Numbered from the stretch's first letter, positions 44,540 to 53,752 are shown. The stretch is DNA of 64,000 nucleotides from Streptomyces thermodiastaticus (GCF_014656135.1 NZ_BNBV01000020.1:62001-126000); one strand, 5' to 3'. The notes: generated by a model from the sequence alone, not told the origin. Numbers and translations are program-made.

Positions 44540-45256
44540 ATGTCTGTTCGCACCGCACGCCGCATCACCCGCACCCGTCTCTTCGCGACCGCCGCGCTCT
44601 GCGCCGCCACCCTGTCCCTGACCGCCTGCGAGAGCGGGACGGACAACGCGGGCAGCGACACCACCCCGACGGCCGCCACCGCGCCCGCCTCCTCCGGCGG
44701 CTCGGCCACGCAGACCACCGCGGGCACGGCGGGCAAGGGCGCGACGAACGCCTCCCACGAAACCGGCGGCGCCGGCACCTCCGGCGCCAAGGGCAGCAGC
44801 GCGGGCAGCGCCGGCTCCGCCGCCCAGGGCGGTAGCGAGGACTCCGGCAAGCCGGCCCAGTGCACCGCCGGCACCACGAAGATCAAGGCCACCGTGGTGT
44901 CCCGCCCGATCAACCACCTGCTGCTCACCGCGACCAACACCGGCTCGGCGGCGTGCGTGCTGCCCCCGTACCCGGCGGCCCGCTTCGGCGACGCCCAGTC
45001 GGTGCCGCCGGTGGCCGAGTCCACCAAGCCGCAGTCGCTGACCGTGATCGAGCCGGGCAAGTCCGCCTACGCCGGCGTCCTGCTGTCGGCCGGCGACGGC
45101 AGCGCCGACAACGGCCACACCGTGCACTCGCTGACCGTTCCGTTCGAGGACGGCTCGATCGCCACGGTCGCGCTGCCCTCCGACGGTGTCTACGTCGACG
45201 ACAGCCTGACGGTGACGTACTGGCTGACGTCGATGGACCAGGCCCTGGAGTACTGA
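44540..45256 (+). CDS. DUF4232-domain lipoprotein
   Basis: A 238-residue secreted lipoprotein: signal with basic N-terminus, lipobox LTAC, then a long Ser/Thr/Gly/Ala linker (about 35-105). A DUF4232 beta-rich domain (about 107-238) follows, with a Cys pair in KPAQCTAGT and SAACVLPPYP. Such domains are found on Streptomyces surface proteins; the function is unknown. Start MSVRTARRIT at 44540. A very short lipoprotein gene lies 29 nt downstream. Confidence 0.9.
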   Translation: MSVRTARRITRTRLFATAALCAATLSLTACESGTDNAGSDTTPTAATAPASSGGSATQTTAGTAGKGATNASHETGGAGTSGAKGSSAGSAGSAAQGGSEDSGKPAQCTAGTTKIKATVVSRPINHLLLTATNTGSAACVLPPYPAARFGDAQSVPPVAESTKPQSLTVIEPGKSAYAGVLLSAGDGSADNGHTVHSLTVPFEDGSIATVALPSDGVYVDDSLTVTYWLTSMDQALEY

Positions 45257-45285
45257 GCCACCGCAGAAGACGTCAGGGGAGCACC

Positions 45286-45603
45286 ATGCCCGCGCACTGT
45301 GCCGACAGCCACGTCCGCACGCGCACCCGCGCCCGGTCCGGCTCGCGCGCCCGTCTGCTCACCGCGACGGCGTTCGTCCTGATCACGGGCGCGGCCCTGA
45401 CCGGCTGCTACGACGGCCAGGGCCTGCGGGACGAGGGCCCGTCCTCGGTGTCGGTGTCACGGTCCATGGCGCGCTGGTGCGCCGCACCCTCGGGTGCGGC
45501 GTCACCGCGGCCGGACACCGGCCGGCGCGTGGAGCGCGCCGAGCACCCTCAGCGCGCCCTTGAACCTCAGTGCAGCTTCCGCGCGACCTCGACGGCCCAG
45601 TAG
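45286..45603 (+). CDS. Short lipoprotein, possibly altered at its 3' end
   Basis: The 105-residue frame begins with an Arg-rich N-terminus, a hydrophobic signal and lipobox LTGC (C45, [13 protein letters not shown]). Only about 20 residues after the cysteine look protein-like; beyond them the frame crosses a strong terminator stem (45476-45506) and enters the hemB 3' end. That suggests the original stop was lost or the gene has frameshifted. AGGGGAG precedes the ATG. It may be co-expressed with the DUF4232 lipoprotein. Confidence 0.5.
   Translation: MPAHCADSHVRTRTRARSGSRARLLTATAFVLITGAALTGCYDGQGLRDEGPSSVSVSRSMARWCAAPSGAASPRPDTGRRVERAEHPQRALEPQCSFRATSTAQ
45476..45506. terminator. Terminator between the small lipoprotein and hemB
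   Basis: GGTGCGCCGCACCC (45476-45489) pairs with GGGTGCGGCGTCACC (45492-45506) with one bulged T. It can serve both the rightward genes and hemB. Confidence 0.75.
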
Positions 45604-46559
45604 GTGAGGATGTTGCGCGCACCGGCCCGCTTGATGCCGGTCAGCGTCTCCAGGATGGCCCGGTCGCGGTCGACCCAGCCTTTCTCGGCCGCGGCCTCGA
45701 TCATGGAGTACTCCCCGGAGATCTGGTACGCCGCGACGGGCACGTCCACGGCGTCGGCGACCCGGGCGAGGATGTCGAGGTAGGGACCGGCGGGCTTGAC
45801 CATCACCATGTCGGCGCCCTCTTCGAGGTCGAGGGCCAGCTCGCGCAGCGACTCCCGCAGGTTGGCGGGGTCCTGCTGGTAGGTCTTCCGGTCGCCCCGC
45901 AGCGAGGAGCCGACGGCCTCGCGGAAGGGGCCGTAGAACGCGGACGAGTACTTGGCGGTGTAGGCGAGGATCGCGACGTCCTCCCGCCCGATCTGGTCCA
46001 GAGCATCACGGATCACACCGATCTGCCCGTCCATCATGCCGCTGGGGCCCACGATGTGGGCCCCGGCGTCGGCCTGCACCTGGGCCATCTCGGCGTACCG
46101 CTCCAGCGTGGCGTCGTTGTCCACCCTCCCCTGGGCGTCCAGCACACCGCAGTGCCCGTGGTCGGTGAACTCGTCCAGGCACAGATCCGACATGACGAGC
46201 AGGTCGTCGCCGACCTCGGCACGCACGTCGCGCAGCGCGACCTGCAGGATCCCGTCCGGGTCGGTCCCGGCCGTCCCCACGGCGTCCTTCTTGGACTCCT
46301 CCGGCACGCCGAAGAGCATGATCCCGGAGATCCCGGCCTCCACCGCCTCGGCGGCGGCCTTCTTCAGGCTGTCGCGCGTGTGCTGCACGACCCCGGGCAT
46401 CGCCTCGATCGGCACCGGCTCGCTCACGCCCTCCCGCACGAACGCGGGCAGGATCAGGTCCGCCGGGTGCAGCCGGGTCTCGGCGACCATGCGGCGCATC
46501 GCGGGCGTGGTGCGCAGCCGACGAGGACGTGTACCGGGAAAGGATCCGTACTTCGTCAT
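45567..46559 (-). CDS. hemB: Delta-aminolevulinic acid dehydratase (porphobilinogen synthase)
   Basis: A 330-residue enzyme that condenses two 5-aminolevulinates to porphobilinogen in haem synthesis. The two Schiff-base lysines lie in [15 protein letters not shown] and [13 protein letters not shown]. The metal-site region reads [14 protein letters not shown], so some of the zinc-type cysteines are present. The start MTKYGSFPG at 46559 was chosen over an upstream in-frame ATG. A strong terminator stem follows the stop within 60 nt. Confidence 0.96.
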   Translation of the reverse strand: MTKYGSFPGTRPRRLRTTPAMRRMVAETRLHPADLILPAFVREGVSEPVPIEAMPGVVQHTRDSLKKAAAEAVEAGISGIMLFGVPEESKKDAVGTAGTDPDGILQVALRDVRAEVGDDLLVMSDLCLDEFTDHGHCGVLDAQGRVDNDATLERYAEMAQVQADAGAHIVGPSGMMDGQIGVIRDALDQIGREDVAILAYTAKYSSAFYGPFREAVGSSLRGDRKTYQQDPANLRESLRELALDLEEGADMVMVKPAGPYLDILARVADAVDVPVAAYQISGEYSMIEAAAEKGWVDRDRAILETLTGIKRAGARNILTYWAVEVARKLH

Positions 46560-46843
46560 GACGTCTACGCTACGCCCGCACACCTGGTGCATTTGCCGAC
46601 GCCGCGTCGGCGTCCAGCCCTTGCTCAGCCCTCTCCCACGTCGGTCGGCACCACGATCTCCGGACCGCCCTGCCGGGGAAACGGTGCGTACACCAGAGCA
46701 CTCGACCCGTCCGTACTGACCAACAGCTGTACGGTCCCCGCAAGGGTCGCGCGGACCGCCCGGGCATCGAGCGTTGGTCCTGTCTCCGCCTGCTACCGAA
46801 GACCTGAGCCGATGACGTCACGCAGCCGATGACGTCGTGGCAC

Positions 46844-47044
46844 TCACTCCGGAGGCAGGAGCGGACGCCCCTCGATGGCCGCCCGTATGTGCTCGGGCCG
46901 CAGCGCCTCCTCGCCGTACCGCTCGGTGAACGCCCGTACGCGGCCGAGCGGCGAGTTTGGTGCGGGTGGCTCTTCGCTGATCGTGACGCCCAGCATCTGC
47001 GCCCAGAACGCAGCATCGACGTCCTGCGGGTTGTTCATGTCCAT
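46844..47044 (-). CDS. Small conserved protein of unknown function
   Basis: A 66-residue protein beginning MDMNNPQDVDAAFWAQML, an acidic helical sequence ending IRAAIEGRPLLPPE. No signal peptide or membrane helix. It resembles short hypothetical proteins found widely in Streptomyces, but I cannot name a family. The second ATG (47038) is an alternative start. A longer frame upstream was rejected for its Thr/Glu/Arg repeats. It lies between hemB and the zinc-ribbon gene. Confidence 0.65.
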   Translation of the reverse strand: MDMNNPQDVDAAFWAQMLGVTISEEPPAPNSPLGRVRAFTERYGEEALRPEHIRAAIEGRPLLPPE

Positions 47045-47114
47045 AGGGCCACGGTAGGCGGAGGGTCTGACACTCCTCGGCGTCCGACCGAACGGCCGCA
47101 CCGCGAGGACCCGC

Positions 47115-48242
47115 TCACGCCGCACACACGTTCCCGCCCATCGCCGCTCCGTCCGCTCCGTCCGCTCTGTCCGCTCGGTCCGCGCGGCAGTCACGGCACA
47201 GCCCCGGATGCGGGGCGCGGAAGGCGCGTTCGCACCCGTCGCAGGTCTGGAACGGATCCGGCCGACGCGACTCCTGCCCCGGCGCGGCGCCGTCCGACGA
47301 CGGTGCCGGACGAGCGGGCAGCGGCATCGGCAGCAGTTCGGCCAGGCGGTAGGCGATCAGCTTCGCCGGGTTCCTCAAGTCGACGGGCAGGCCGCCGGTG
47401 AGGGCCTGATGGATCACCGCGGCCGACGCCCCGCTGTCGAACCACGCGGTCACGGCCGGCACGAGCCGTTCCACGTCCCGGCGGGACAGGATGAGACGGT
47501 CGTCCGTACGGCGCAGTCCGGCGAGGAGAGCGACCGCCTTGTCGTACCGGCGGTCACGGGCAGCGTGCTCGTGCGAGAGCTGGGCCGGAGGCACCGCCGC
47601 GTGCTCGGCCGTCGCCTCCATCGTCTCCGTCGTCGCCGGTGCTGCCGGTGACGCCGCGGCCGCCGGCACCGGCTCCTCCGTTTCGGACGACGGCGTTTCG
47701 GACGACGGCGTTTCGGACGACGGCGTTTCGGACGACGGCTGCGGGCAAGCAGGCTGGTCGTCCTCCTCGGGCACCGCCGGAGGGTGGGTCTCCGTACCGG
47801 CCCGCCGCTCGGCACCGCGATGGCTCGCCGCAGGGCGTGCGGCAAAACGCAGCGGCGGAGCTGCGGCGGCAGCAACAGCAACGGGCGCGTGATGCACGTA
47901 CGTTCGCGTGATCAGCCGGCCCGCTGCCGTGTGCTCACGGACCCGTTCCAGATACCCGTGCGCCTCCAGCTCCCGCAGCGCCGCCGCGATCCGGTCCCGC
48001 CCCTCGGGAAAGCGCTCGGCGAGGCTGCGGATGTCGACCGGGGTGCCCTCGGGCACCGACATCATGTGGGTCGCCAGCCCGATGGCGGTCAGCGACAACT
48101 GGCTGTGCTGGGCGAGGTGGTTGCCGACGACGACGTACTGCCCGGACTGGTACGTGCGTACGTGGGTGACACCGGAGTGGGTGGTGGATCGCCGAAGCGC
48201 CTGAATCGGGCGCAGGGCAGCGTTAATCTTCTGCTCAGCCAT
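47115..48242 (-). CDS. Winged-helix/HTH protein with C-terminal zinc ribbon
   Basis: The 375-residue product begins MAEQKINAALRPIQ. The N-terminal part (about 30-110) reads like a winged helix (LSLTAIGLATHMMSVP, RIAAALRELEAHGYLERV). An Ala/Pro-rich middle contains four SSETP units. The third part (about 235-320: YDKAVALLAGLRRTDDRLIL, DVERLVPAVTAWFDSGASAA) is found in related Streptomyces proteins. The C-terminus holds a CxxC-CxxC zinc ribbon (CDGCERAF, LCRDC). It probably binds DNA; its target is unknown. Confidence 0.8.
   Translation of the reverse strand: MAEQKINAALRPIQALRRSTTHSGVTHVRTYQSGQYVVVGNHLAQHSQLSLTAIGLATHMMSVPEGTPVDIRSLAERFPEGRDRIAAALRELEAHGYLERVREHTAAGRLITRTYVHHAPVAVAAAAAPPLRFAARPAASHRGAERRAGTETHPPAVPEEDDQPACPQPSSETPSSETPSSETPSSETEEPVPAAAASPAAPATTETMEATAEHAAVPPAQLSHEHAARDRRYDKAVALLAGLRRTDDRLILSRRDVERLVPAVTAWFDSGASAAVIHQALTGGLPVDLRNPAKLIAYRLAELLPMPLPARPAPSSDGAAPGQESRRPDPFQTCDGCERAFRAPHPGLCRDCRADRADRADGADGAAMGGNVCAA
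47681..47740 (-). repeat. Four 15-bp repeats in the zinc-ribbon gene
   Basis: tttcggacgacggcg is repeated in register at 47681, 47696, 47711 and 47726 (last base differs in copy 4). It encodes SETPS units. The DNA identity suggests slippage. Confidence 0.88.
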
Positions 48243-48520
48243 GGGGAAGGCCTTGCTTCCTCGTTGGTCAGGCCCTCGCACTGGGAGTGCTGTCCCGGCG
48301 GGGGCCGATTTGCGTCTGGGGTCGTGAGTGCGGTGGGCGCGGTGCATATGCCTCGCCGCCTCGGGGGTGAGCCTGCACGCCCCAGCCACCGCCCCGCCAC
48401 CCGGACCGCCCACATTCACCCGCCCGAGTGACGGATGCCAGGTTTGGTGGGGTTGGTTGGTAATTTCCCCCAGTTCTTTGGTCTTTTACCGCCCGCAGCC
48501 CCGGCCGCAGCACCACCGGG

Positions 48521-49018
48521 TCACCCCCTTCCCGGCTGCGGTGCGTCGTGCGCCGACACCCGGGCGATGTGGAGTTCCGCCCACACCGTCTTGCACGGCA
48601 CCGGGCCGCTGCGCACACCCCAGCGATCGGCCAACTCCTCGACGAGCAAGAGACCGTGACCGGATTCCACCGGCTCGACGGCAGCGCGTCGGCGAGCCGG
48701 GAGGACCTCCCCGCGCGCGTCGGTGACCTCGATGCACAGGACGCCCTGAACGGTCACCGAGAGACCGAGCCGGAAACTGCGGCCCGGAACCCTCCCATGC
48801 AGCACGGCGTTCGCGGCCAGCTCCGCGACGATCAGGTCGGCCGGTTCCACCGGCAGCCCCCACGCACGCAGACGTTCGGCGGCGAGCAATCGAGCAAGCC
48901 GGGCGCCGCGGCGGGTGGCGGAGAGCGGTACGGCGAACTGGCGCAGGGGCGCCTGCACGCTGACGGTGCGCTGGTCATGCTGATTCACATCACTCACCGT
49001 GTCCGAACCGCAGCGCAT
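48521..49018 (-). CDS. ATP-binding protein, anti-sigma-factor-like (HATPase)
   Basis: A 165-residue GHKL/HATPase_c_2 protein of the type found by the dozen in Streptomyces. Landmarks are the N box VAELAANAVLHG and the G2-like GHGLLLVEELADRWG. Such proteins act as serine kinases of anti-anti-sigma factors or as ATP-binding partners of regulators. The start at 49018 (MRCGSDTVSD) has no clear ribosome site; GTG 48997 or a later start would shorten it by 7 or more residues. It is divergent from an XRE/DUF397 pair, a common neighbourhood. Confidence 0.88.
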   Translation of the reverse strand: MRCGSDTVSDVNQHDQRTVSVQAPLRQFAVPLSATRRGARLARLLAAERLRAWGLPVEPADLIVAELAANAVLHGRVPGRSFRLGLSVTVQGVLCIEVTDARGEVLPARRRAAVEPVESGHGLLLVEELADRWGVRSGPVPCKTVWAELHIARVSAHDAPQPGRG

Positions 49019-49147
49019 AGTGAAGAATGGCTGCCCGTGCGGTTGCTCGGTGTCCGCGTCGCGTCCGGTCCCGTCCGGGCTGTACGGGGTGACCGGGCGA
49101 GAAGCGCGGGGGTTGGACCGGAGAGGACGCGACGGGAGGGCGCGGGC

Positions 49148-49981
49148 ATGAGCATCGAGGCCGTGAACCCGGAGGACGAGGAGGCAGGCGCCGTGGTACG
49201 GGCGGTCGCACGCCAGCTCAAGCTGTGGCGGGAGGCCGCCGGCCTCACCCAGGCGGAGTTCGGCGCGGCCATCGGCTACGGCGAGGAACTGGTCTCCTCG
49301 GTGGAGAGAGGCCGGCGCATCCCCCGGCCCGAGTATCTCGACGCGGCGGACAAAGTCCTGGAGGCGAACGGCAAGATCGCGGCGATGAAGAAGGACCTGG
49401 CCGAGGTCCGGTATCCGAAGAAGGTGCGGGACCTGAAGAAGCTGGAGGCGGACGCTGTAGAGCTGTGTGCCTACAACAACGCTGTCATCCATGGGTTGTT
49501 GCAGACCGAGGAGTACGCACGGTCCATGTTCAGCGCACGGCGCCCACCCTTCACCGCCGAGGAGCTGGAGCAGCGGCTTGCAGCCCGTGTGGCACGTCAG
49601 GCAATCCTCGATGACGCTTCGGCACACCCTGTCTTCAGTTTTGTCCAATGCGAGTCGACACTTCGGCGCCCCATCGGGGGCAGAATGGTCATGCGTAGGC
49701 AGCTCGAGCGATTGTTGGACGTAGCACAGTTCCGCAACGTGGATCTTCAGGTGCTGCCGCTCGGGCACGAGGAGAACCCCGGGCTCGCCGGCTCGTTCAG
49801 ACTGCTCAGGCTGAAAAACGGCACCACAGCCGGGCACGTGGAGGTGCAGCACATCAGCCGCGTGATCACCAATCCGAAAGAGGTGCAGCTCCTCGACATG
49901 CGCTATGGGATCATCCGGGCACAGGCTCTCAGCACACGAGAGTCAATGGCCCTCATCGAGAAGGTGCTTGGAGAGACATGA
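49148..49981 (+). CDS. XRE-family regulator with DUF5753 domain
   Basis: A 277-residue regulator with an HTH (about 20-75: AAGLTQAEFGAAIGYGEELVSSVE) and a C-terminal DUF5753 domain (about 100-270; AVIHGLLQTEEYARSMF and DLQVLPLGHEENPGLAGSF). This architecture is the standard partner of small DUF397 proteins in Streptomyces (BldB/WhiJ-like systems). GGGAGGG precedes the ATG at 49148. The DUF397 gene overlaps its stop (ATGA), and the ATP-binding protein gene is divergent. Confidence 0.95.
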   Translation: MSIEAVNPEDEEAGAVVRAVARQLKLWREAAGLTQAEFGAAIGYGEELVSSVERGRRIPRPEYLDAADKVLEANGKIAAMKKDLAEVRYPKKVRDLKKLEADAVELCAYNNAVIHGLLQTEEYARSMFSARRPPFTAEELEQRLAARVARQAILDDASAHPVFSFVQCESTLRRPIGGRMVMRRQLERLLDVAQFRNVDLQVLPLGHEENPGLAGSFRLLRLKNGTTAGHVEVQHISRVITNPKEVQLLDMRYGIIRAQALSTRESMALIEKVLGET

Positions 49982-50172
49982 CCTGCGAGAACGCCCCAAA
50001 GCCGCAGTGGATCAAGAGCAGCTACAGCACAGACGAGGGTCCGGACTGCGTTGAGGTGGGGCACGTGTCAGATGCCGTCCTCATCCGCGACTCCAAGAAC
50101 CCCACCGGCCCACGCCTCACCCTCACTCCCGCCGCCTGGGCGGCGTTCCTGCCCCACGCCGCCGCGCACTGA
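49978..50172 (+). CDS. DUF397 small protein
   Basis: A 64-residue DUF397 protein (WIKSSYSTDEGPDCVEVG, then VLIRDSKNPTGPRL and LTPAAWAAFL), the usual partner of XRE/DUF5753 regulators, perhaps an antagonist of them. ATG overlaps the regulator's TGA. Confidence 0.95.
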   Translation: MTCENAPKPQWIKSSYSTDEGPDCVEVGHVSDAVLIRDSKNPTGPRLTLTPAAWAAFLPHAAAH

Positions 50173-50184
50173 CGCACCCTGAAC

Positions 50185-50225
50185 GGCGGCCGCGCCCCTG
50201 CGCCGGGCACAGAAGCGCGGCCGCC
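50185..50225. terminator. Convergent-gene terminator
   Basis: GGCGGCCGCGC (50185-50195) pairs perfectly with GCGCGGCCGCC (50215-50225), between the convergent DUF397 and ATPase genes. Confidence 0.75.
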
Positions 50226-50230
50226 TCCCT

Positions 50231-52918
50231 TCACAGACCCTTGACCACTCGGGCCCTTCCATGGGTGCGGAAGCCCAGGGCATGGCGATAGATCTCGGGC
50301 ATGCGGTACCGCCCGTCGGCGTCCCGGGCCAGAGCTCCCCACTCCTCCAAGGCTTCTACGTCATCGGCCTTCAGACCCACATCGGACGCCTCGAACGGCA
50401 TCTTGACCTTCTCCGAGAAGCTCTCCATCTCCTTGAACAGCTTGCCCAGCCGGGGATTCTCCTGGTTGATCTCCTCGACTTTCGCCCGGCTGCACTCGCC
50501 CAGCGCCTTGCGCATCGCCGCCGGGGTGAGAACGCGGTCGGACCAACGGCTGTCCCCCACCGACGCCTTGGCCGCCTCGCAGAGGAAACGGACGACATCC
50601 CGTGCCTGGATCTGCTTCTTGAAGTCACCGAGCGCCGCCGGTACCCACCGCTCGGTCCACGCCTCCCGCGAGGAGTCCGTGCCCAGCTTCGCCCCCCACA
50701 GGGGCAGCAAGGAGCGGACGATTTCTTCGAAGCCCATGTCCGCGATCGGTGTGTCCGGCGCGGTCACCGCACCGGCGTTGACCGCCACCCACAGAGACAG
50801 CCGCAGCGCGTCCTCGGTGTCCCAGCGCAGCTCGTAGGGCGAGTAGCGGTACAGGAACTGCCCGAGGTTCTGGCGGATCGCCGCACGGACGAGGTCCTGC
50901 CGTACGAAGACCACGAGTCCGAGCGAACGGCTGCGCAGCCGCCGCAGCCAGTCCGGGACCTCCCTGAGCAGCACGCGCAGGGCGATGCGTTTGGCCTCGG
51001 AGTCCAGCGTCTCCAGCCAGTCCTCCAGTCCGTCGATGACGAACAGGGTGCCCTCACGCTTCTGGTTGACGTTGATGAGGAACGCCTCGGCGGGCTCGCC
51101 CTCGGCTGCGCCCGCCGCCCTGGCCAGGCACTCCAGCCAACGGCTCCGCCAGAACTCCTCGTCGTCCGCGCGTTCGTGGCGCAGTCCGGCGTTGAGACGG
51201 GTGCGGATCTCGTCGGCGGTGATGCCGAGTCCGCCGGCCGCCGCGTCACGCAGTTCCTGGGGTGAGGGCACACCCGGCCGGGGCTCCGACATGTTGGCAG
51301 GGTCGAGTACGGGCACGACACGCGCCTGCCGCTGGACGTGCTGGCCGTTCTCCGTGGCGAAGGCCTGCCACGTCTTCTGCGCGCACAGGCGCGCGAAGGT
51401 GAACGTCTTCCCCGACCCCTTCGCACCCACCACGACCGCGACGGGCAGGTCGGTGCTGTGGTCGGCGATGAGCCGCCGTACCGGTTCGGTGGTCAGGAAC
51501 GTCAGGCCGACGTCCATGCCGCGTTGCTCGGCATAGACCAGACGGTCCGCGCTGCGCTCCAGACCGCGCCGTCGGTCGTCCAGCGTCTCCGGTTCCTCCT
51601 GAGGACCGCCGGCGAGCACCGTGCCGGGAGCGAACTCCTCCAGCAGACCGGGAAGACCGCACCGGCGGACGACCTCCACCACGGCGTCCCAGCTCTCCGG
51701 CAGGGCCAGCAGTTCCTCACGGAAGCGGCTGAGCACCGGCTCGGTGAGCACCTGTTCGTCGACGGCCAGGTCGTCCGGGTCGGCGGCACCGTCCGCAGCC
51801 TCCGGCGGCACGGTCAGCATCGACGACAGCGCGTCGGACAGCCGTGCCCGCGCCTGCTCGGCGTGGCCGTCGTGCACGTCCGGCCGGTACTGCGTGATGA
51901 CGGCACCCGGCGCGGGATCCACCCCGGCGCGGGCCGGTGACTGAGAGCCCAGCTGGCGGATCAGCTTCTCGGTGCCGTGCAGGGACTGGCTGCTGATCGT
52001 GGTGACGAAGACGCGCATGACGCGCGGGTCGAGCAGGATCGGCGCGGCGAGTTCCGACGCGCCGGCACGGAGGTCGAGGACCACGGTGTCCGCTTCGGCC
52101 GCCACCGCGAGCCGGGCGAGTGATTCACTCAGGAAGTACGGTGAGCGGTCCTCGGTCAGCAGGTCGGCCGGAGCGATCCGGGGCGGACCGAACCGGGCGC
52201 GACGGCTGGCGGGCAACACGGTCACACATCCGGTGCCGGGATACCTGGACACCCGCTGGTTGGGCAGATACGCCGCGGCGATCCCCACCGCCTCCGTAGC
52301 GTCTCCTTCCTGAGCGGAGTGCAGGAGAGCGAGAAGATCCTCGTACGCGATGTCGCAACGGCCGCGCTGGGCCTGATACATCCAGGTGATGCCCGGCGCC
52401 TCGAGGTCGGCGTCGACGAGAAGCACGTGCTGCCCTCGCTGCGCCAGGTGATCGGCCAGCGCTACGGCGTGCAGGGTGCGCCCCACACCGCCCTTGAAGG
52501 AGTGGAACGCGATCATCTGCCTGCCGCCGGGGAGTTCATCGCTCTCCGGACGCGGCAGCAGCTCCCCCAGTTCGCGGACGATCCGCCGCTCACCGAGCCG
52601 GGGACGCCGTGCGACGCGCGTGCGCTGACTCTCCTCGATCAGCCGTACTTCCAGTGCTGCGGGGATGTGAGAGGACGGCCGGTCGAGGGCCAGTTCGAGA
52701 ATCCCCTCCTCCTCGGAGACGGAACCGAGTCCGAACAGACCATCCAGCCACTCCCGGGCCTCGGCCCGGGTGGTGCCAGGACGCACGGACAGCTCCAGGC
52801 CGTCCCACCAGGCATCGGCCTCCATCAGCCACGCGGGCCACCTGCCGTCGGCCGCGGACTGCGCCAGGCGGGCGTCCACATCGGCCCAGGTGAAGAGCTT
52901 GTCGGCCACCACGCTCAC
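50231..52918 (-). CDS. KGGVGR-motif variant ATPase with a second P-loop domain
   Basis: An 895-residue cytosolic protein with two ATPase modules. Module 1 (about 135-370) is ParA/MinD-like: its deviant Walker A reads FKGGVGRT (141-148), with Arg where the P-loop Lys should be but with the signature first Lys kept; LLVDADLEAPG (166-176) and VVLDLRAGASEL (279-290) complete it. Module 2 (about 460-840) is STAND/AAA-like: GAKGSGKT (498-505) and Walker B LFVIDGLEDW (625-634), then a helical C-terminus. Its GTG overlaps the stop of the HEPN-like gene (GTGA); GTG 52912 is an alternative start. The role is unknown; the layout recalls sensor ATPases of defence systems. Confidence 0.85.
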   Translation of the reverse strand: MSVVADKLFTWADVDARLAQSAADGRWPAWLMEADAWWDGLELSVRPGTTRAEAREWLDGLFGLGSVSEEEGILELALDRPSSHIPAALEVRLIEESQRTRVARRPRLGERRIVRELGELLPRPESDELPGGRQMIAFHSFKGGVGRTLHAVALADHLAQRGQHVLLVDADLEAPGITWMYQAQRGRCDIAYEDLLALLHSAQEGDATEAVGIAAAYLPNQRVSRYPGTGCVTVLPASRRARFGPPRIAPADLLTEDRSPYFLSESLARLAVAAEADTVVLDLRAGASELAAPILLDPRVMRVFVTTISSQSLHGTEKLIRQLGSQSPARAGVDPAPGAVITQYRPDVHDGHAEQARARLSDALSSMLTVPPEAADGAADPDDLAVDEQVLTEPVLSRFREELLALPESWDAVVEVVRRCGLPGLLEEFAPGTVLAGGPQEEPETLDDRRRGLERSADRLVYAEQRGMDVGLTFLTTEPVRRLIADHSTDLPVAVVVGAKGSGKTFTFARLCAQKTWQAFATENGQHVQRQARVVPVLDPANMSEPRPGVPSPQELRDAAAGGLGITADEIRTRLNAGLRHERADDEEFWRSRWLECLARAAGAAEGEPAEAFLINVNQKREGTLFVIDGLEDWLETLDSEAKRIALRVLLREVPDWLRRLRSRSLGLVVFVRQDLVRAAIRQNLGQFLYRYSPYELRWDTEDALRLSLWVAVNAGAVTAPDTPIADMGFEEIVRSLLPLWGAKLGTDSSREAWTERWVPAALGDFKKQIQARDVVRFLCEAAKASVGDSRWSDRVLTPAAMRKALGECSRAKVEEINQENPRLGKLFKEMESFSEKVKMPFEASDVGLKADDVEALEEWGALARDADGRYRMPEIYRHALGFRTHGRARVVKGL

Positions 52919-53328
52919 CTCCCCTTCCTGGCATCGCTCAGGAGCGCTTTCAGCGATTCCAGCGCCGCCTTCTGGTCTTCCGCACGCAGTTCCGCACCAT
53001 AACGCCATGCTTCGTGCAGCTCACGGCACTCGATCCAGCCGCCGCCCCTGCGCCGCCGGCACCGCAGCGGGTCCGCGGCCTCGGGCGCCTTGAGCTTCAG
53101 CGCCTTGGCCAGTCGTCGCAGGTCGTGCGACCGCAGGTCACTGGGCAACCCGGACGTGTCGTTGCGGTGCAGAACGCTGCGCAGCAACTCCGCCTTCAAT
53201 GCGCACTCCACGGCGTAGAACAGCAGCAGCCCACTCGTCGCCGCTTCCCCCGCGCCCTCGGCGGCCTTCGCCTGCCTCTCCAGTCTGTCGCGGCTGCGAC
53301 GCAGCTCACTCACCCCCACCTCGACCAT
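52915..53328 (-). CDS. HEPN-like small protein
   Basis: A 137-residue all-alpha protein. The segment LLLFYAVECALKAELL (34-49) and the RSHDLRRLAKAL helix (66-77) are typical of HEPN domains. The usual nuclease motif Rx4-6H is not present; a CRELHEAWRYG block (101-111) stands in the last helix region. It is translationally coupled to the large ATPase, so the two products very probably act together. It may be a non-catalytic HEPN or a nuclease with an unusual active site. The longer in-frame start was rejected as atypical. Confidence 0.7.
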   Translation of the reverse strand: MVEVGVSELRRSRDRLERQAKAAEGAGEAATSGLLLFYAVECALKAELLRSVLHRNDTSGLPSDLRSHDLRRLAKALKLKAPEAADPLRCRRRRGGGWIECRELHEAWRYGAELRAEDQKAALESLKALLSDARKGR

Positions 53329-53521
53329 GCCGCGAGAGTAGCCGGGGGTACTGACACCGCCGCGTGACCGGCGTCCGGGCTGCCGGTTGTGGATCCGGCC
53401 GATCAGCGGTGTGACCACTGAGCCCGTCATTCCGGATGCCCGGAAGCCGGTCCTTCTGCAGCCTGGAGGACCTCCGCAGCAGCCCTGCCTCTGTACGCCG
53501 GCCCCACGGGAGAACGGAACG

Positions 53522-53752
53522 ATGGCCCTGTACGCACGCGTCGAGAAGACCGAGGAAGACGAGCGGCGCGTCCGCTACGCGTACACGGACGTCGCAGGCG
53601 CCACGCGGATCCTGCTGTTGGACAAGGACGCCGGGACGACCTCCACCGACGACGGGGTGGAGGACATGCTCTACCGAGCCGTGGCCGGGAAAGTCGCCGC
53701 GGCCTGGGCTCACAGCGGCGTGGCTCCCGACAGGCTGATGGTGCAGTCCTGA
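53522..53752 (+). CDS. Small conserved hypothetical protein
   Basis: The 76-residue product begins MALYARVEKTEEDERRVRYAY and includes RILLLDKDAG and a C-terminal helix (VEDMLYRAVAGKVAAAWAHS). It looks like a complete small alpha/beta protein; the function is unknown. GGAACG precedes the ATG. It is divergent from the HEPN-like gene. Downstream (53757-53813) lies a run of imperfect CCGTCCCGTGCCGTTCC repeats. Confidence 0.7.
   Translation: MALYARVEKTEEDERRVRYAYTDVAGATRILLLDKDAGTTSTDDGVEDMLYRAVAGKVAAAWAHSGVAPDRLMVQS

Noticed and set aside
47681-47740. 15-bp repeats considered as a regulatory iteron
   Set aside because: They lie inside a reading frame, in register, and encode SETPS units.
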